Assembly: GCF_000187245.1 (NCBI RefSeq)
Contig: NC_027863.1
Coordinates: 248,001-312,000 of the forward strand
Direction: 5' to 3'
Origin: Ogataea parapolymorpha DL-1
Taxonomy: Eukaryota; Ascomycota; Pichiomycetes; Pichiales; Pichiaceae
Length of the DNA stretch: 64,000 nucleotides
In this document: in pieces, positions 45,503-54,255 of the stretch
Numbering within the stretch: the first letter of the stretch is position 1
Layout of the letters: the number at the start of each line of letters is the position of its first letter
Notes under the pieces: model-generated
Database searches by the model: none
The model's input: only the letters and a program-made list of their open reading frames with translations
Told to the model about the DNA's origin: nothing
Translations under genes and position numbers: made by a program

Positions 45503-45727
45503 TGTATACTTCTATGTAACTATTTGATATAAACTACGAGCTGCTTTTTATGGGCTTAAATAAAAGTTGGTACCCTATTTCTATTTTGCTCAGTCCGTTC
45601 GGCCCGTTTTTATTGTTATTTTTTTTGTCAATACACTGATTTTTCAGATAAAATTAAGCTGCAGAATTTCTATCCGGACATTTTTTTTTGACGAAAATAA
45701 ACCCTTTGGAGGTCACCGTTTCCCTTA

Positions 45728-48700
45728 ATGCCAAAGCTAGACGATACAAAGAATAACAAACAGCGTAAGCGGAATAGGGTCCCTATTTCCTGCACAATAT
45801 GTCGTCGCCGCAAGGTAAAGTGCGATAAGAAGAAGCCGGAATGCACCAATTGTATAAAGAATGGTGTCCAGCATTTGTGCAGGTATTTGGAGCCAAGTTG
45901 GGCAAAACCTTTGAACGAAAATGAGCTACATTTCCCCGGCACCACGGTAACGTCGCACACCCGGGAATCGTCGCTAGACTTCGTTGACAGGGACCAGGAG
46001 ATGAAGCGATTGTTGGCCAGAATTAGAGAGCTGGAAAACGAAAATGGGGAGCTCAAGCGGAAAAAGACCAAGCCGGGCACCTCCAGACCCTTGTTACGCA
46101 ACACTGATGATCTTGTTGATTTCATCCGCAACTCGAATATCCTCTTTACAGCGAAAAAGGGGCCTACCTATAATTTCCCAATAATCTATCAAATCAGCGT
46201 CTTTTCCTGGATGTTTGTGGTGAGAAACGATTCCTACCTTAATGATCTATGGCTCAAGATATTGAAACTACGCAAACACTATGAATACTACTACAGCAGC
46301 AAAAACGCAATGGCCGATGCGTCGAAATCGCTGGAGACAGACTATACGAACTACGATTTTAAAATGAGCCACATTCGGCAGCAAAATAAAAACCACGAGG
46401 TCCCGAAGGAGAAGAGCAACGAGCACACAAGCAAGCTAAAGAAGTTCCTTGAAACAGCCATGGTGCTCAACAAGCCACAGCCCGATGCCAAGTGCCCGAT
46501 CACGGGAGAGTCCGGCGTTTGTCCTGCACATGAGTCTCCTTCTGTAGAGAAGTCAACAACCAGAGTGAGAAAGTGTCCGGTCCTTCATACCGAGGACTCT
46601 TCCGAAGGGGCTTTGAATTTCTCCAAGGATGACGACGAGGAAGACGAAATGGAAGACCCAAAAGTGTGTCCGTTGATGATAGGCGACGCCAGGGCCTTGT
46701 TCAAAGAAAAGCTTTCGAGAATGTCCGTGTCTGCGATCAGAGACCTTCCGCACTCAAAGTCTCCAAAAGTGACGTCCATTTCCGCCGACGTCGTGGAGAC
46801 TCCTACTGGCACTGCTGCTGCGTCGCCCAACGCAGCAGGAGACGAGCCGGCTTTTTCAGGACCACAGGAGCCACGCACCACGATCGACGGATTGCAGAGA
46901 CTAAACAAGAACAACGGCACGAAAAAAATCAAGACTATCTCGCCGTCTGCAATCAAAAGCCTCAACTACAATAACACCAAACAGGTGATTGCGGTGATCG
47001 AAAAACACTTGCCGGACCGCGAGGTTGTTTGGTTGTTAATTGACCGATTTTTCGACAAGCTCTATATTCACCTTCCTTACGTTGACGAGGAGAGTTTCCG
47101 GGCCCGGATTGCGTCAATCATCGATGCCACCGATGCCTCGTCGCAGCGAATTCGGCTGGGCTCCATTGGATCGCAGTATTGCGAAGAGTTTTTGAATGTG
47201 TGTCTATTGCTGATTATTCTTCGTTTGAGTTGGTTATCTCTGCCATCCAGGATGTCTGATTCGCTCTCACTGGAGGAACAGGTGATGATGAGACCCGAGA
47301 ACATCATCACAATGGTTTTGGTCGATATGGTGAAGGAGATCTTTTCCAGTGCAAAGATTATGAGTAAGCCGTCTTTGATCATCTTTCAGGTTGGGCTGTT
47401 TTTGAAGCTGTACAATATTTTGTCACCAGAAGATGGATTCGACCTCGAAGATTCTTACTCGAACTCAAACACGACGCTGCTTAACTCCAACGATCTCAGT
47501 GGAGACCTCACGAACGAGAATCCAAATATGAACGCTCCTAATTTTATGTACATGCTGATCCAGCTGGCCATCACTATTGGGCTGAACAGAGACCCTCTCA
47601 ACTTCAAGAACTTCTACCCGGCCACAGAGGACCCTGTTTCAAATGCCAGACTGTTCAGAAAGAGACATCTTTGGAGAAAACTCTGGTACGGTCTTCTGGG
47701 ATTGAGCATTGAGAGCAACCTCAGCCTTGGAGACTATAAAAAAGGACTTCCGATTGAAATCGACATCGACCCGACTCTCGGATCGGTCAATAAGACCTGG
47801 GATTGTCGGCTTCCTGGAGGAGTGGAGCAAGGTGTTTTAGAAAAGAGCTTTAACGGAGCACTGCTGAAAAAAGAGCAGCTGGTTGTCACAAACTTCAAGG
47901 ACTCAATTTTAGTCTACCATCTTCTCTACAAGGGAATGAGTATTCTGTTTTCTGTGGACTCCACGCCGACCTCTAGAGACTTCGACCAGATCATGGCCAA
48001 GTTGCTGGACCTCATTTCTGACCGATCGCGAATCAAGCTGAACATGGCTTCGTTCCTCAACAACGAGGATGAAACACCGTTGGATCACTGTGTGAAGATC
48101 TACCGGTTCAAGTTGCACCTAGTGATCAAATCGATGCTTTTCGCTCTGAATTATCTGCTTTTCCTGAACCATGAACAAAAGTTTAATAGACTCATTTCTG
48201 AAAAGAATTTCACCATGAATAAGCTGGAAAAACAAAAAGAATACATGAACACATACTTTGAAAGCTGTCTGCTGCTTGCTGTCGACAACTACGATATCTT
48301 CAACCAGATCTACGAAAAAAGCGATACGCTGTACCCCAGCTGCGGCTCGCAATTGATTTTGTATCCGTACCTGCTGATATTGAACCACCGCTCGCACGAA
48401 TTCCTCATCTCGCTAATTCTTCGGTTGCAGCAGAACTCGCCGATCGTGATGGAGATTCTCAACCGCAACAACATAGACAAGGACGAGCTCTTGAGCCGTC
48501 TGTTCAACTACCTCCAGTCGTTCTTGGACAAGCTGGAAGATCTCACAAAGCTGTATTACTACGCCTGGAGACTGAAAAAGATGGTCAAGTTCTTCCACAA
48601 CATCCTGGCCAACTCAAACAAGCTGTTCAACATCAACTTCAAGACCTTGGGCGAGAACGAGCAGAACAAACAGGAGATCACGTTGCAAACTCCAAAAGTG

Positions 48701-49156
48701 TCGCAGCCACTGCAGCTGCACCAGACCCCTAGGCCGATCAAGCGCGAGCCAACAAACGCATTTGAGATCGCGTTCGGTACCTCGAAGCTGCCGCCAGTTA
48801 CGGACTTCACAGGTGCCAACGACCCAATGGCACAGCCGGCTTCAGAGCAGGTGGAGGCGAACGTCAATGCTGCTTCGATGCCGGACATGTTTGACGACAT
48901 GTTCTTCAGCGAATTGTCGGATATCAACGGCATGATGACGGGTGAGACGATTCCAAATACGATGATGGATATGCCGCAAATGGTGTCGCCAGACCATCCG
49001 ATGGGCAACGGAGTGCCGGGGCCTGGCTTCCACAACTCTCTCAACGAGATCGACTTCACCAACGTCGATCTCACCTCACAGTTCGAGAACTACCCGATGA
49101 ACTACGAGAACGCGTACCCGAACGGGCTGGGGAACCTCAACTTCCATTTCGGCTGA
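45728..49156 (+). CDS. Zn2Cys6 transcription factor, Hap1-like, with Cys-Pro motifs
   Basis: The 1142-residue protein starts with a Zn2Cys6 cluster (Cys22, 25, 32, 39, 42, 51) in NRVPISCTICRRRKVKCDKK, very like Hap1 (NRVPLSCTICRKRKVKCDK). A short coiled coil (about 88-112) follows. Residues 255-315 contain four Cys-Pro motifs: KCPI (256), VCPA (265), KCPV (283) and VCPL (314), resembling the heme regulatory motifs of Hap1. The fungal-TF middle domain (about 410-900) includes WLLIDRFFDKLYIHLPYVDEESF and IGLNRDP. The acidic-hydrophobic C-terminus (FDDMFFSELSD) looks like an activation region. A heme/oxygen-responsive regulator is inferred. Confidence 0.85.
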   Translation: MPKLDDTKNNKQRKRNRVPISCTICRRRKVKCDKKKPECTNCIKNGVQHLCRYLEPSWAKPLNENELHFPGTTVTSHTRESSLDFVDRDQEMKRLLARIRELENENGELKRKKTKPGTSRPLLRNTDDLVDFIRNSNILFTAKKGPTYNFPIIYQISVFSWMFVVRNDSYLNDLWLKILKLRKHYEYYYSSKNAMADASKSLETDYTNYDFKMSHIRQQNKNHEVPKEKSNEHTSKLKKFLETAMVLNKPQPDAKCPITGESGVCPAHESPSVEKSTTRVRKCPVLHTEDSSEGALNFSKDDDEEDEMEDPKVCPLMIGDARALFKEKLSRMSVSAIRDLPHSKSPKVTSISADVVETPTGTAAASPNAAGDEPAFSGPQEPRTTIDGLQRLNKNNGTKKIKTISPSAIKSLNYNNTKQVIAVIEKHLPDREVVWLLIDRFFDKLYIHLPYVDEESFRARIASIIDATDASSQRIRLGSIGSQYCEEFLNVCLLLIILRLSWLSLPSRMSDSLSLEEQVMMRPENIITMVLVDMVKEIFSSAKIMSKPSLIIFQVGLFLKLYNILSPEDGFDLEDSYSNSNTTLLNSNDLSGDLTNENPNMNAPNFMYMLIQLAITIGLNRDPLNFKNFYPATEDPVSNARLFRKRHLWRKLWYGLLGLSIESNLSLGDYKKGLPIEIDIDPTLGSVNKTWDCRLPGGVEQGVLEKSFNGALLKKEQLVVTNFKDSILVYHLLYKGMSILFSVDSTPTSRDFDQIMAKLLDLISDRSRIKLNMASFLNNEDETPLDHCVKIYRFKLHLVIKSMLFALNYLLFLNHEQKFNRLISEKNFTMNKLEKQKEYMNTYFESCLLLAVDNYDIFNQIYEKSDTLYPSCGSQLILYPYLLILNHRSHEFLISLILRLQQNSPIVMEILNRNNIDKDELLSRLFNYLQSFLDKLEDLTKLYYYAWRLKKMVKFFHNILANSNKLFNINFKTLGENEQNKQEITLQTPKVSQPLQLHQTPRPIKREPTNAFEIAFGTSKLPPVTDFTGANDPMAQPASEQVEANVNAASMPDMFDDMFFSELSDINGMMTGETIPNTMMDMPQMVSPDHPMGNGVPGPGFHNSLNEIDFTNVDLTSQFENYPMNYENAYPNGLGNLNFHFG

Positions 49157-49314
49157 GCCAGCTGTATAATATACGTAGACGTTATGAACAGATTTATGAT
49201 TTTAGACCGCTCGCTCGGAGTTAAGGTGTGGCCCGTGACAAAAAAAAATATTGTCGGTAATAAAGAGGTGCAAAGTCCGTAGAAGGTGTTCTTTCCGAAA
49301 ATTTGTTTAGCCAC

Positions 49315-52300
49315 ATGAGTAGCACAGAGAATACCGCGGAATCGCGCGACGCACGCCCCAAAGCCAAGCGCAATAGACTGCCGCTTTCGTGCACCATCTG
49401 TCGCAAGCGCAAAGTCAAGGTAGGTATATGTTGTTGTTTTACTAACACCCAGTGCGACCGAGGACGACCACACTGTAAAGTGTGCGAGAAGTACAAAGTT
49501 GCGTATCTGTGCACTTATCAAGACTCCTCCTGGATATCTGAAAAAAATGATAAGTCGCCCTATCCCCAGATGGCGCCGACGCCCGACTCCGCGATATATG
49601 GCAACAAAAGCTCCATAGATCAATCCCCAAGCGTTGTGTCGCCTTTCAACCAGATTTCGTCTCAATACGACATGCGTGAGCCCAAAAGGCAACATATGTC
49701 TCCTGACAGAGCTTACATCGAAAGCCACCACCGTTTCAACAGCTTTGCGTCCACGTCACCCTACATCGTTCCATCTGTCAACCACAATGGTTCGAATGAG
49801 CGCACCACCTCGCAGCCACCGCAGGGACTGTCCCAGGACGTCGATAAGCCTGTAATGAACGAGCTCCAGATGCTTAAGGAGAAGATTAGGCAGATTGAGG
49901 CGTCGATCGCCGTGGCAGACCTGTCCCAACCAAGGATACACAATCCTCCGCATCTTCCGCCGCTATCGTCGCAGGTACCATCTCAGGCACCTACGCCGAT
50001 CGCCGCACCAGTGCCCTATAGAACCCAGCTGCCGCCGATCCAGTCTTGGAACAGCAACAAGACATACAATCTGCCCCCCCTCAAGTCTTCGCCGCCTGTG
50101 CCGCAGCAGGAAGGCAGCGCCGCGAACTCGGTGGTGCCACCAGACTCAGGCATGGACCCGACAGACGCCTTCAACTTCTACAACCATTATGTGCCTGTTC
50201 ATCTTCTGCACGCGCGGACCAGCAACCACGGGCCGCTGATGTGGGTGACCATGATCAAAAAAGACCAGTTTCTGCGTCCACTGTGGTTCAAGATAGCGGA
50301 ATATAGGAAGAAAAATAAGCTGCCAGCGGTTTTGCAGGCTCAGCTGTCCGGGAACGTGGGCCCCGAGGAAAACGAGTTCAGACAGAAAATCTACGAGACG
50401 GAAGGAGTGGTAGATCTGCTCCCATACAAATCTGACAAAAAGGAGAAGGTCACGCATCTCACTGTTGAGCAGATGCGAGACAATATACGCAAAGACGTGG
50501 CGCTGAACCTTTACATGAACAAGGACCCCGACTCCCGCACGATATCGCAGATTTTGAAATCGCTTCCCAACAGGAAAGTGCTCTGGCTTTTAGTGGACAG
50601 GTTTTTCAAGTTTGTTTATCCTTTCCTCCCGATCGTGGACGAAAAAATGTTTGTTACCGACATCGAGGCGATCATTGGGCCGCGGGAGTACGAAGAAACA
50701 GAAATCAAGACGCTGAAGATCGACCGCAGACTGAATTTCGCTGTTATTGGCTCGCTTCTTATCATTTTGCGTATGGCCCACCTATCTCTCCACTCAAATT
50801 TTGAAGAAGTTAAGGGATTTCCAGAGCGATCCGAGCAGGAGAAGTACTTGCTGAAGCATCCGATTGATATGGAAATCATCACCGTCGCTCAACTATGTCT
50901 CAACCAGTTTAAACTGCTAAAACGCTGTGCTCTTAGCGTTTTCCAGTGCGCGCTTTTGATGAAAGAATACCGCTTTATTGCTCCCGAGGATGGAACCGAT
51001 GGATTTGGAGACGGCGAAGGCCAAATATTTGCCGGTATGCTGACTCAGATGGCGATTTCTATTGGTCTGAACCGAGACCCGGACCAGTTCTCCATGGTAT
51101 GCGAGTCCAAGAATCTCAACAACCTCTGGAGGAAAATCTGGTTCAGATTGAGGGACTCGGATGTGTACCACGCGTCTCAGATGGGAAACCCACTCACAAT
51201 ACGTGCTGACCAGTTTGATACTAAGTTGCCAGTGTTCGACTCAGAGCTGTCGAACACCTCAGACTTGGCCCTCGAACAGGTGGTGATTGACTGTTTGAAC
51301 GAGCGTTGCGATCTACAAAACCTGATTTCCGATCTCACCAGCAAAGTTCTTGACATTACTCAGAAATCGACCGTGGAGACGATCCTGCTCAAAATAGAGG
51401 CCATCGAAAGCTTCATCAAACGCCGTTTTGGCTCTGTCAAAGATATTCTCACTCTCGATAAGGGGAACCACTTGGAAAGCATCAGGAAAGTGTACCGAAT
51501 CATAGGCTATTTGGAGGCCCGGTCGCTGGTGCATCCGGTGTTGTACCATATTTTCCTGTTTTATAGCTGCAGAGCAAATTTGCGGGCATGTTCTTACCTG
51601 ATGAGAGTCACGCTGCAGAAAGTGGTTGAGGTCAATTCGCTTTTCATGCAGCTTCTCAAACGCAACTTCTCATTTTTCGGACTGGGCTTCGATCTCATAC
51701 TTACTCCCATTTTAGAGTCTTCGATGCACAAAGCACTACAGTTCCAGTTCACGCTATTTATTCGCGCGCGTCACCACAAACACCAGCTTCTTGCACGTTC
51801 GACGCAGCCCGACCGCAAGCTGATTGCCGCCATCACCAAGTTCACGGACGATACCATACTGCCGAATATTAGAATATACCTGCGTGGCCTGACCCTGATC
51901 TCAAAAAAATACTTCTACGCTTGGAGAATGAGCAAAGCACAAAACATCGTTCTCAAGCTGATGGAGGAATCAGATAGCTTCTTCGATGACAAAGAGTTAT
52001 TTGGCAACGCAGCAGATATTTTCGATGGGTACACTGTGGCCGATTTTGAGCTGTTGGCGGAGATAGGCAACATGAAGCGATATGTCGTGCATCCTGCTAC
52101 CAGAGATTGCTCAATGAATCGGGACATTCCAGACGACGTTGCCAGCAGCAGCTCTGAGTTCCTCGATCATACGCCAGACAATCACGAAGTTGACAACTTT
52201 TGGCTGGAGCTCATTTTCCGGTTTAATTCTAATATGGCCTCGAAAAGCGTTCCTACATCCGAGTCTATGCCCGAGAGCGCATGGACAGGGTCGTTCGAGG

Positions 52301-52452
52301 GTCTGACGCCTGGCGGCTCTCTCGAAGATACGACGACTTGGGGAGGATTTCCACAAGCAGAATGTGCTATCGAGATCGACCAACTTTTTAACGACGCTCC
52401 CATGTTCGACAACGTGGATTTCCTCAACAGCGATTTGCTCCAAGAAAAATAA
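49315..52452 (+). CDS. Second Hap1-like Zn2Cys6 transcription factor (one tiny intron)
   Basis: Exon 49315-49419 joins exon 49453-52452, giving 1034 residues. Splicing creates a perfect zinc cluster, CTICRKRKVKCDRGRPHCKVC (Cys26, 29, 36, 43, 46, 55). The middle domain parallels the preceding gene: WLLVDRFFKFVYPFLPIVDEKMF, LLIILRMAHLSL, AISIGLNRDP, NNLWRKIWF and KKYFYAWRM. The two are therefore tandem paralogues, 158 bp apart. No Cys-Pro cluster is present, so this copy has probably lost or never had heme motifs. The C-terminus (IDQLFNDAPMFDNVDFLNSD) is acidic. The ATG at 49315 is preferred over an upstream TTG. Confidence 0.85.
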   Translation: MSSTENTAESRDARPKAKRNRLPLSCTICRKRKVKVGICCCFTNTQCDRGRPHCKVCEKYKVAYLCTYQDSSWISEKNDKSPYPQMAPTPDSAIYGNKSSIDQSPSVVSPFNQISSQYDMREPKRQHMSPDRAYIESHHRFNSFASTSPYIVPSVNHNGSNERTTSQPPQGLSQDVDKPVMNELQMLKEKIRQIEASIAVADLSQPRIHNPPHLPPLSSQVPSQAPTPIAAPVPYRTQLPPIQSWNSNKTYNLPPLKSSPPVPQQEGSAANSVVPPDSGMDPTDAFNFYNHYVPVHLLHARTSNHGPLMWVTMIKKDQFLRPLWFKIAEYRKKNKLPAVLQAQLSGNVGPEENEFRQKIYETEGVVDLLPYKSDKKEKVTHLTVEQMRDNIRKDVALNLYMNKDPDSRTISQILKSLPNRKVLWLLVDRFFKFVYPFLPIVDEKMFVTDIEAIIGPREYEETEIKTLKIDRRLNFAVIGSLLIILRMAHLSLHSNFEEVKGFPERSEQEKYLLKHPIDMEIITVAQLCLNQFKLLKRCALSVFQCALLMKEYRFIAPEDGTDGFGDGEGQIFAGMLTQMAISIGLNRDPDQFSMVCESKNLNNLWRKIWFRLRDSDVYHASQMGNPLTIRADQFDTKLPVFDSELSNTSDLALEQVVIDCLNERCDLQNLISDLTSKVLDITQKSTVETILLKIEAIESFIKRRFGSVKDILTLDKGNHLESIRKVYRIIGYLEARSLVHPVLYHIFLFYSCRANLRACSYLMRVTLQKVVEVNSLFMQLLKRNFSFFGLGFDLILTPILESSMHKALQFQFTLFIRARHHKHQLLARSTQPDRKLIAAITKFTDDTILPNIRIYLRGLTLISKKYFYAWRMSKAQNIVLKLMEESDSFFDDKELFGNAADIFDGYTVADFELLAEIGNMKRYVVHPATRDCSMNRDIPDDVASSSSEFLDHTPDNHEVDNFWLELIFRFNSNMASKSVPTSESMPESAWTGSFEGLTPGGSLEDTTTWGGFPQAECAIEIDQLFNDAPMFDNVDFLNSDLLQEK
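49420..49452 (+). other. 33-nt in-frame intron inside a zinc cluster
   Basis: Donor GTAGGT, branch point TACTAAC (49439-49445) and acceptor CAG ending at 49452. It is 33 nt, divisible by three and stop-free. Retention would insert VGICCCFTNTQ between Lys35 and Cys36 and break the C-x6-C spacing of the zinc cluster. The tandem paralogue has no intron at this point, and its protein runs straight through KVKCD. Confidence 0.88.
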
Positions 52453-52501
52453 ATTCGATTAATTCTTCATAAATAAAATAAATCCTAAGGCCTTTATCGG
52501 C

Positions 52502-54172
52502 ATGCTCCTAAAAAATTTGAAATTTATACGTATAGGACTGCGCTGGAACAGCAGTGGAGTGCAATCGGCCCGTGCCAAGTCCAGGGCGTCGCCCTTGACG
52601 GGACACTACGTCGGGTTTGGTCTTTTGGCGGTGACCATGACTGGCCTTGTTTACAACGATGACATGCGACAACGCACTGTTGAGACATTTCTAATCGCCG
52701 AGCGCGTGGGCGTTGTTGCGATAGCCACCGCAAGATGCTTTGCCATGTATCTGAAGACCCTCAATCGCGAATACGCCACCAAGGAGGACTACTATGAAGC
52801 ACTCTCCAAAACCCATAAACAGGCTGCCGAAACAACTCTGCAGGCTTTACGCAAAAATGGAGGAATTTACATCAAGCTTGGACAGCATGTTTCCGCTATG
52901 TCCTACTTGCTCCCGCCAGAGTGGACCAACACGATGGTTCCCCTGCAATCTGAGTGTCCCGAGTCGTCTCTTGAAGAAATAAAGGAGATGTTTGAACATG
53001 ACATGGATGTCTCGTTGGACGAATATTTCTTGGATTTTGAGCCTAAACCCATAGGTGTCGCCTCGCTGGCGCAAGTACACATTGCAACATTGCGCGAAAA
53101 CGGCCAGAAAGTGGCAGTCAAGCTCCAGCATCCATCGTTGGAGAGATTTGTTCCTCTGGACGTAGAGCTCACGGCGATGGTTTTCAATGCAATGAAGAAA
53201 GTGTTTCCAGAATATCCTCTCACCTGGCTTTCTGACGAGCTGCGCCAGTCCATTTTTGTCGAGTTGGATTTCCGCAACGAGGCAGAGAATGCCAAGATCA
53301 CCGCCGACTACTTCAAAGACTACAAGTCATTAACTGCTTTGCGCATCCCTAACGTTCACGCTGCAAAGCGCCGAATACTTATTATGGAATACGTCTCAGG
53401 CACTAGGCTCGATGACTTGGATTATCTTGACAAGCACGACATATCGCGGTCCGACGTGTCCAGCTGTTTATCGCACATCTTCAATAATATGATATTCCAG
53501 GCTGGCTTTGTGCATTGCGATCCGCACCACGGAAACCTCGCCATTCGTGCTCTTCCAAAGAAGAAGAATGGCCACAATTTTGAAATCATCCTTTATGATC
53601 ATGGCTTGTACCGTAGAATACCGTCTCAAATGAAAGTTGACTATGCGCGGTTCTGGCTTGCCATGATTGAGAAAAAACCAGACGAAATGCAAAAATATGG
53701 AAAGAGATTCTCAAAAATCGAGGACGAATCGCTGTTTCCCGTGCTGGCCGCGGCTTTGACAGGTCGCGACTTTGAACATGCTCTGAGCGGCAACATTGCA
53801 ACACCTAGAAGCCAAAAAGAGATTGAGGTGATGAAAAGAGCCCTAACCGACGAGGGTGTTTTGCTCGACCTAATGGCCCTTCTGGCATCAGTTCCGCGAA
53901 TAGTGCTTCTCATTCTCAAAACCAACGACTTGACTAGACATCTGGACGAAGCATTGCAGAACCCACTGGGCTTGGAACGGACTTTCTTCATAATGGCTAC
54001 CTATTGTGCGAGAGCAGTTTACGCTGATGATACCGCAAGGCTCCACGAAAAATGGTCCATTTTCTCCGTTCATCGACTTGTCGGCTCTATCACTGCATTG
54101 TGGAATCTGTACAGCCGGATCTTCCTCCTGACATTTTACGACGTTGTATTCTATCTTCGTGAGCTACTCTAA
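52502..54172 (+). CDS. MCP2: Mitochondrial UbiB/ADCK1-family protein Mcp2 (Cqd2)
   Basis: The 556-residue protein has a basic mitochondrial N-terminus (LLKNLKFIRIGLRWNSS), a membrane segment (about 38-53) and the atypical kinase core of the UbiB family: KxGQ motif in GGIYIKLGQHVSAMSYLLP (about 119-137), GVASLAQVHIATL, VAVKLQHP with the Lys, ELDFRNEAEN, and GFVHCDPHHGNLAIR with DHGLYR. It matches yeast Mcp2/YLR253W (569 aa), linked to lipid homeostasis and coenzyme Q distribution, rather than Coq8, which has the KxGQ within AxGxxxK-type elements. Confidence 0.85.
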   Translation: MLLKNLKFIRIGLRWNSSGVQSARAKSRASPLTGHYVGFGLLAVTMTGLVYNDDMRQRTVETFLIAERVGVVAIATARCFAMYLKTLNREYATKEDYYEALSKTHKQAAETTLQALRKNGGIYIKLGQHVSAMSYLLPPEWTNTMVPLQSECPESSLEEIKEMFEHDMDVSLDEYFLDFEPKPIGVASLAQVHIATLRENGQKVAVKLQHPSLERFVPLDVELTAMVFNAMKKVFPEYPLTWLSDELRQSIFVELDFRNEAENAKITADYFKDYKSLTALRIPNVHAAKRRILIMEYVSGTRLDDLDYLDKHDISRSDVSSCLSHIFNNMIFQAGFVHCDPHHGNLAIRALPKKKNGHNFEIILYDHGLYRRIPSQMKVDYARFWLAMIEKKPDEMQKYGKRFSKIEDESLFPVLAAALTGRDFEHALSGNIATPRSQKEIEVMKRALTDEGVLLDLMALLASVPRIVLLILKTNDLTRHLDEALQNPLGLERTFFIMATYCARAVYADDTARLHEKWSIFSVHRLVGSITALWNLYSRIFLLTFYDVVFYLRELL

Positions 54173-54255
54173 TAACCTCAATGAGCACCCTCACACCGAA
54201 TGTGTACTGTGAATAAAATTAAACATAGAAAAATCAACTTTTGTTTAGCATTTTG

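Noticed and set aside
49303..52452. Uninterrupted 1049-codon reading of the second zinc-cluster gene
   Set aside because: It begins at a TTG and inserts 11 residues into the zinc cluster. The inserted bases have donor, TACTAAC and acceptor, and their removal restores the exact family motif.
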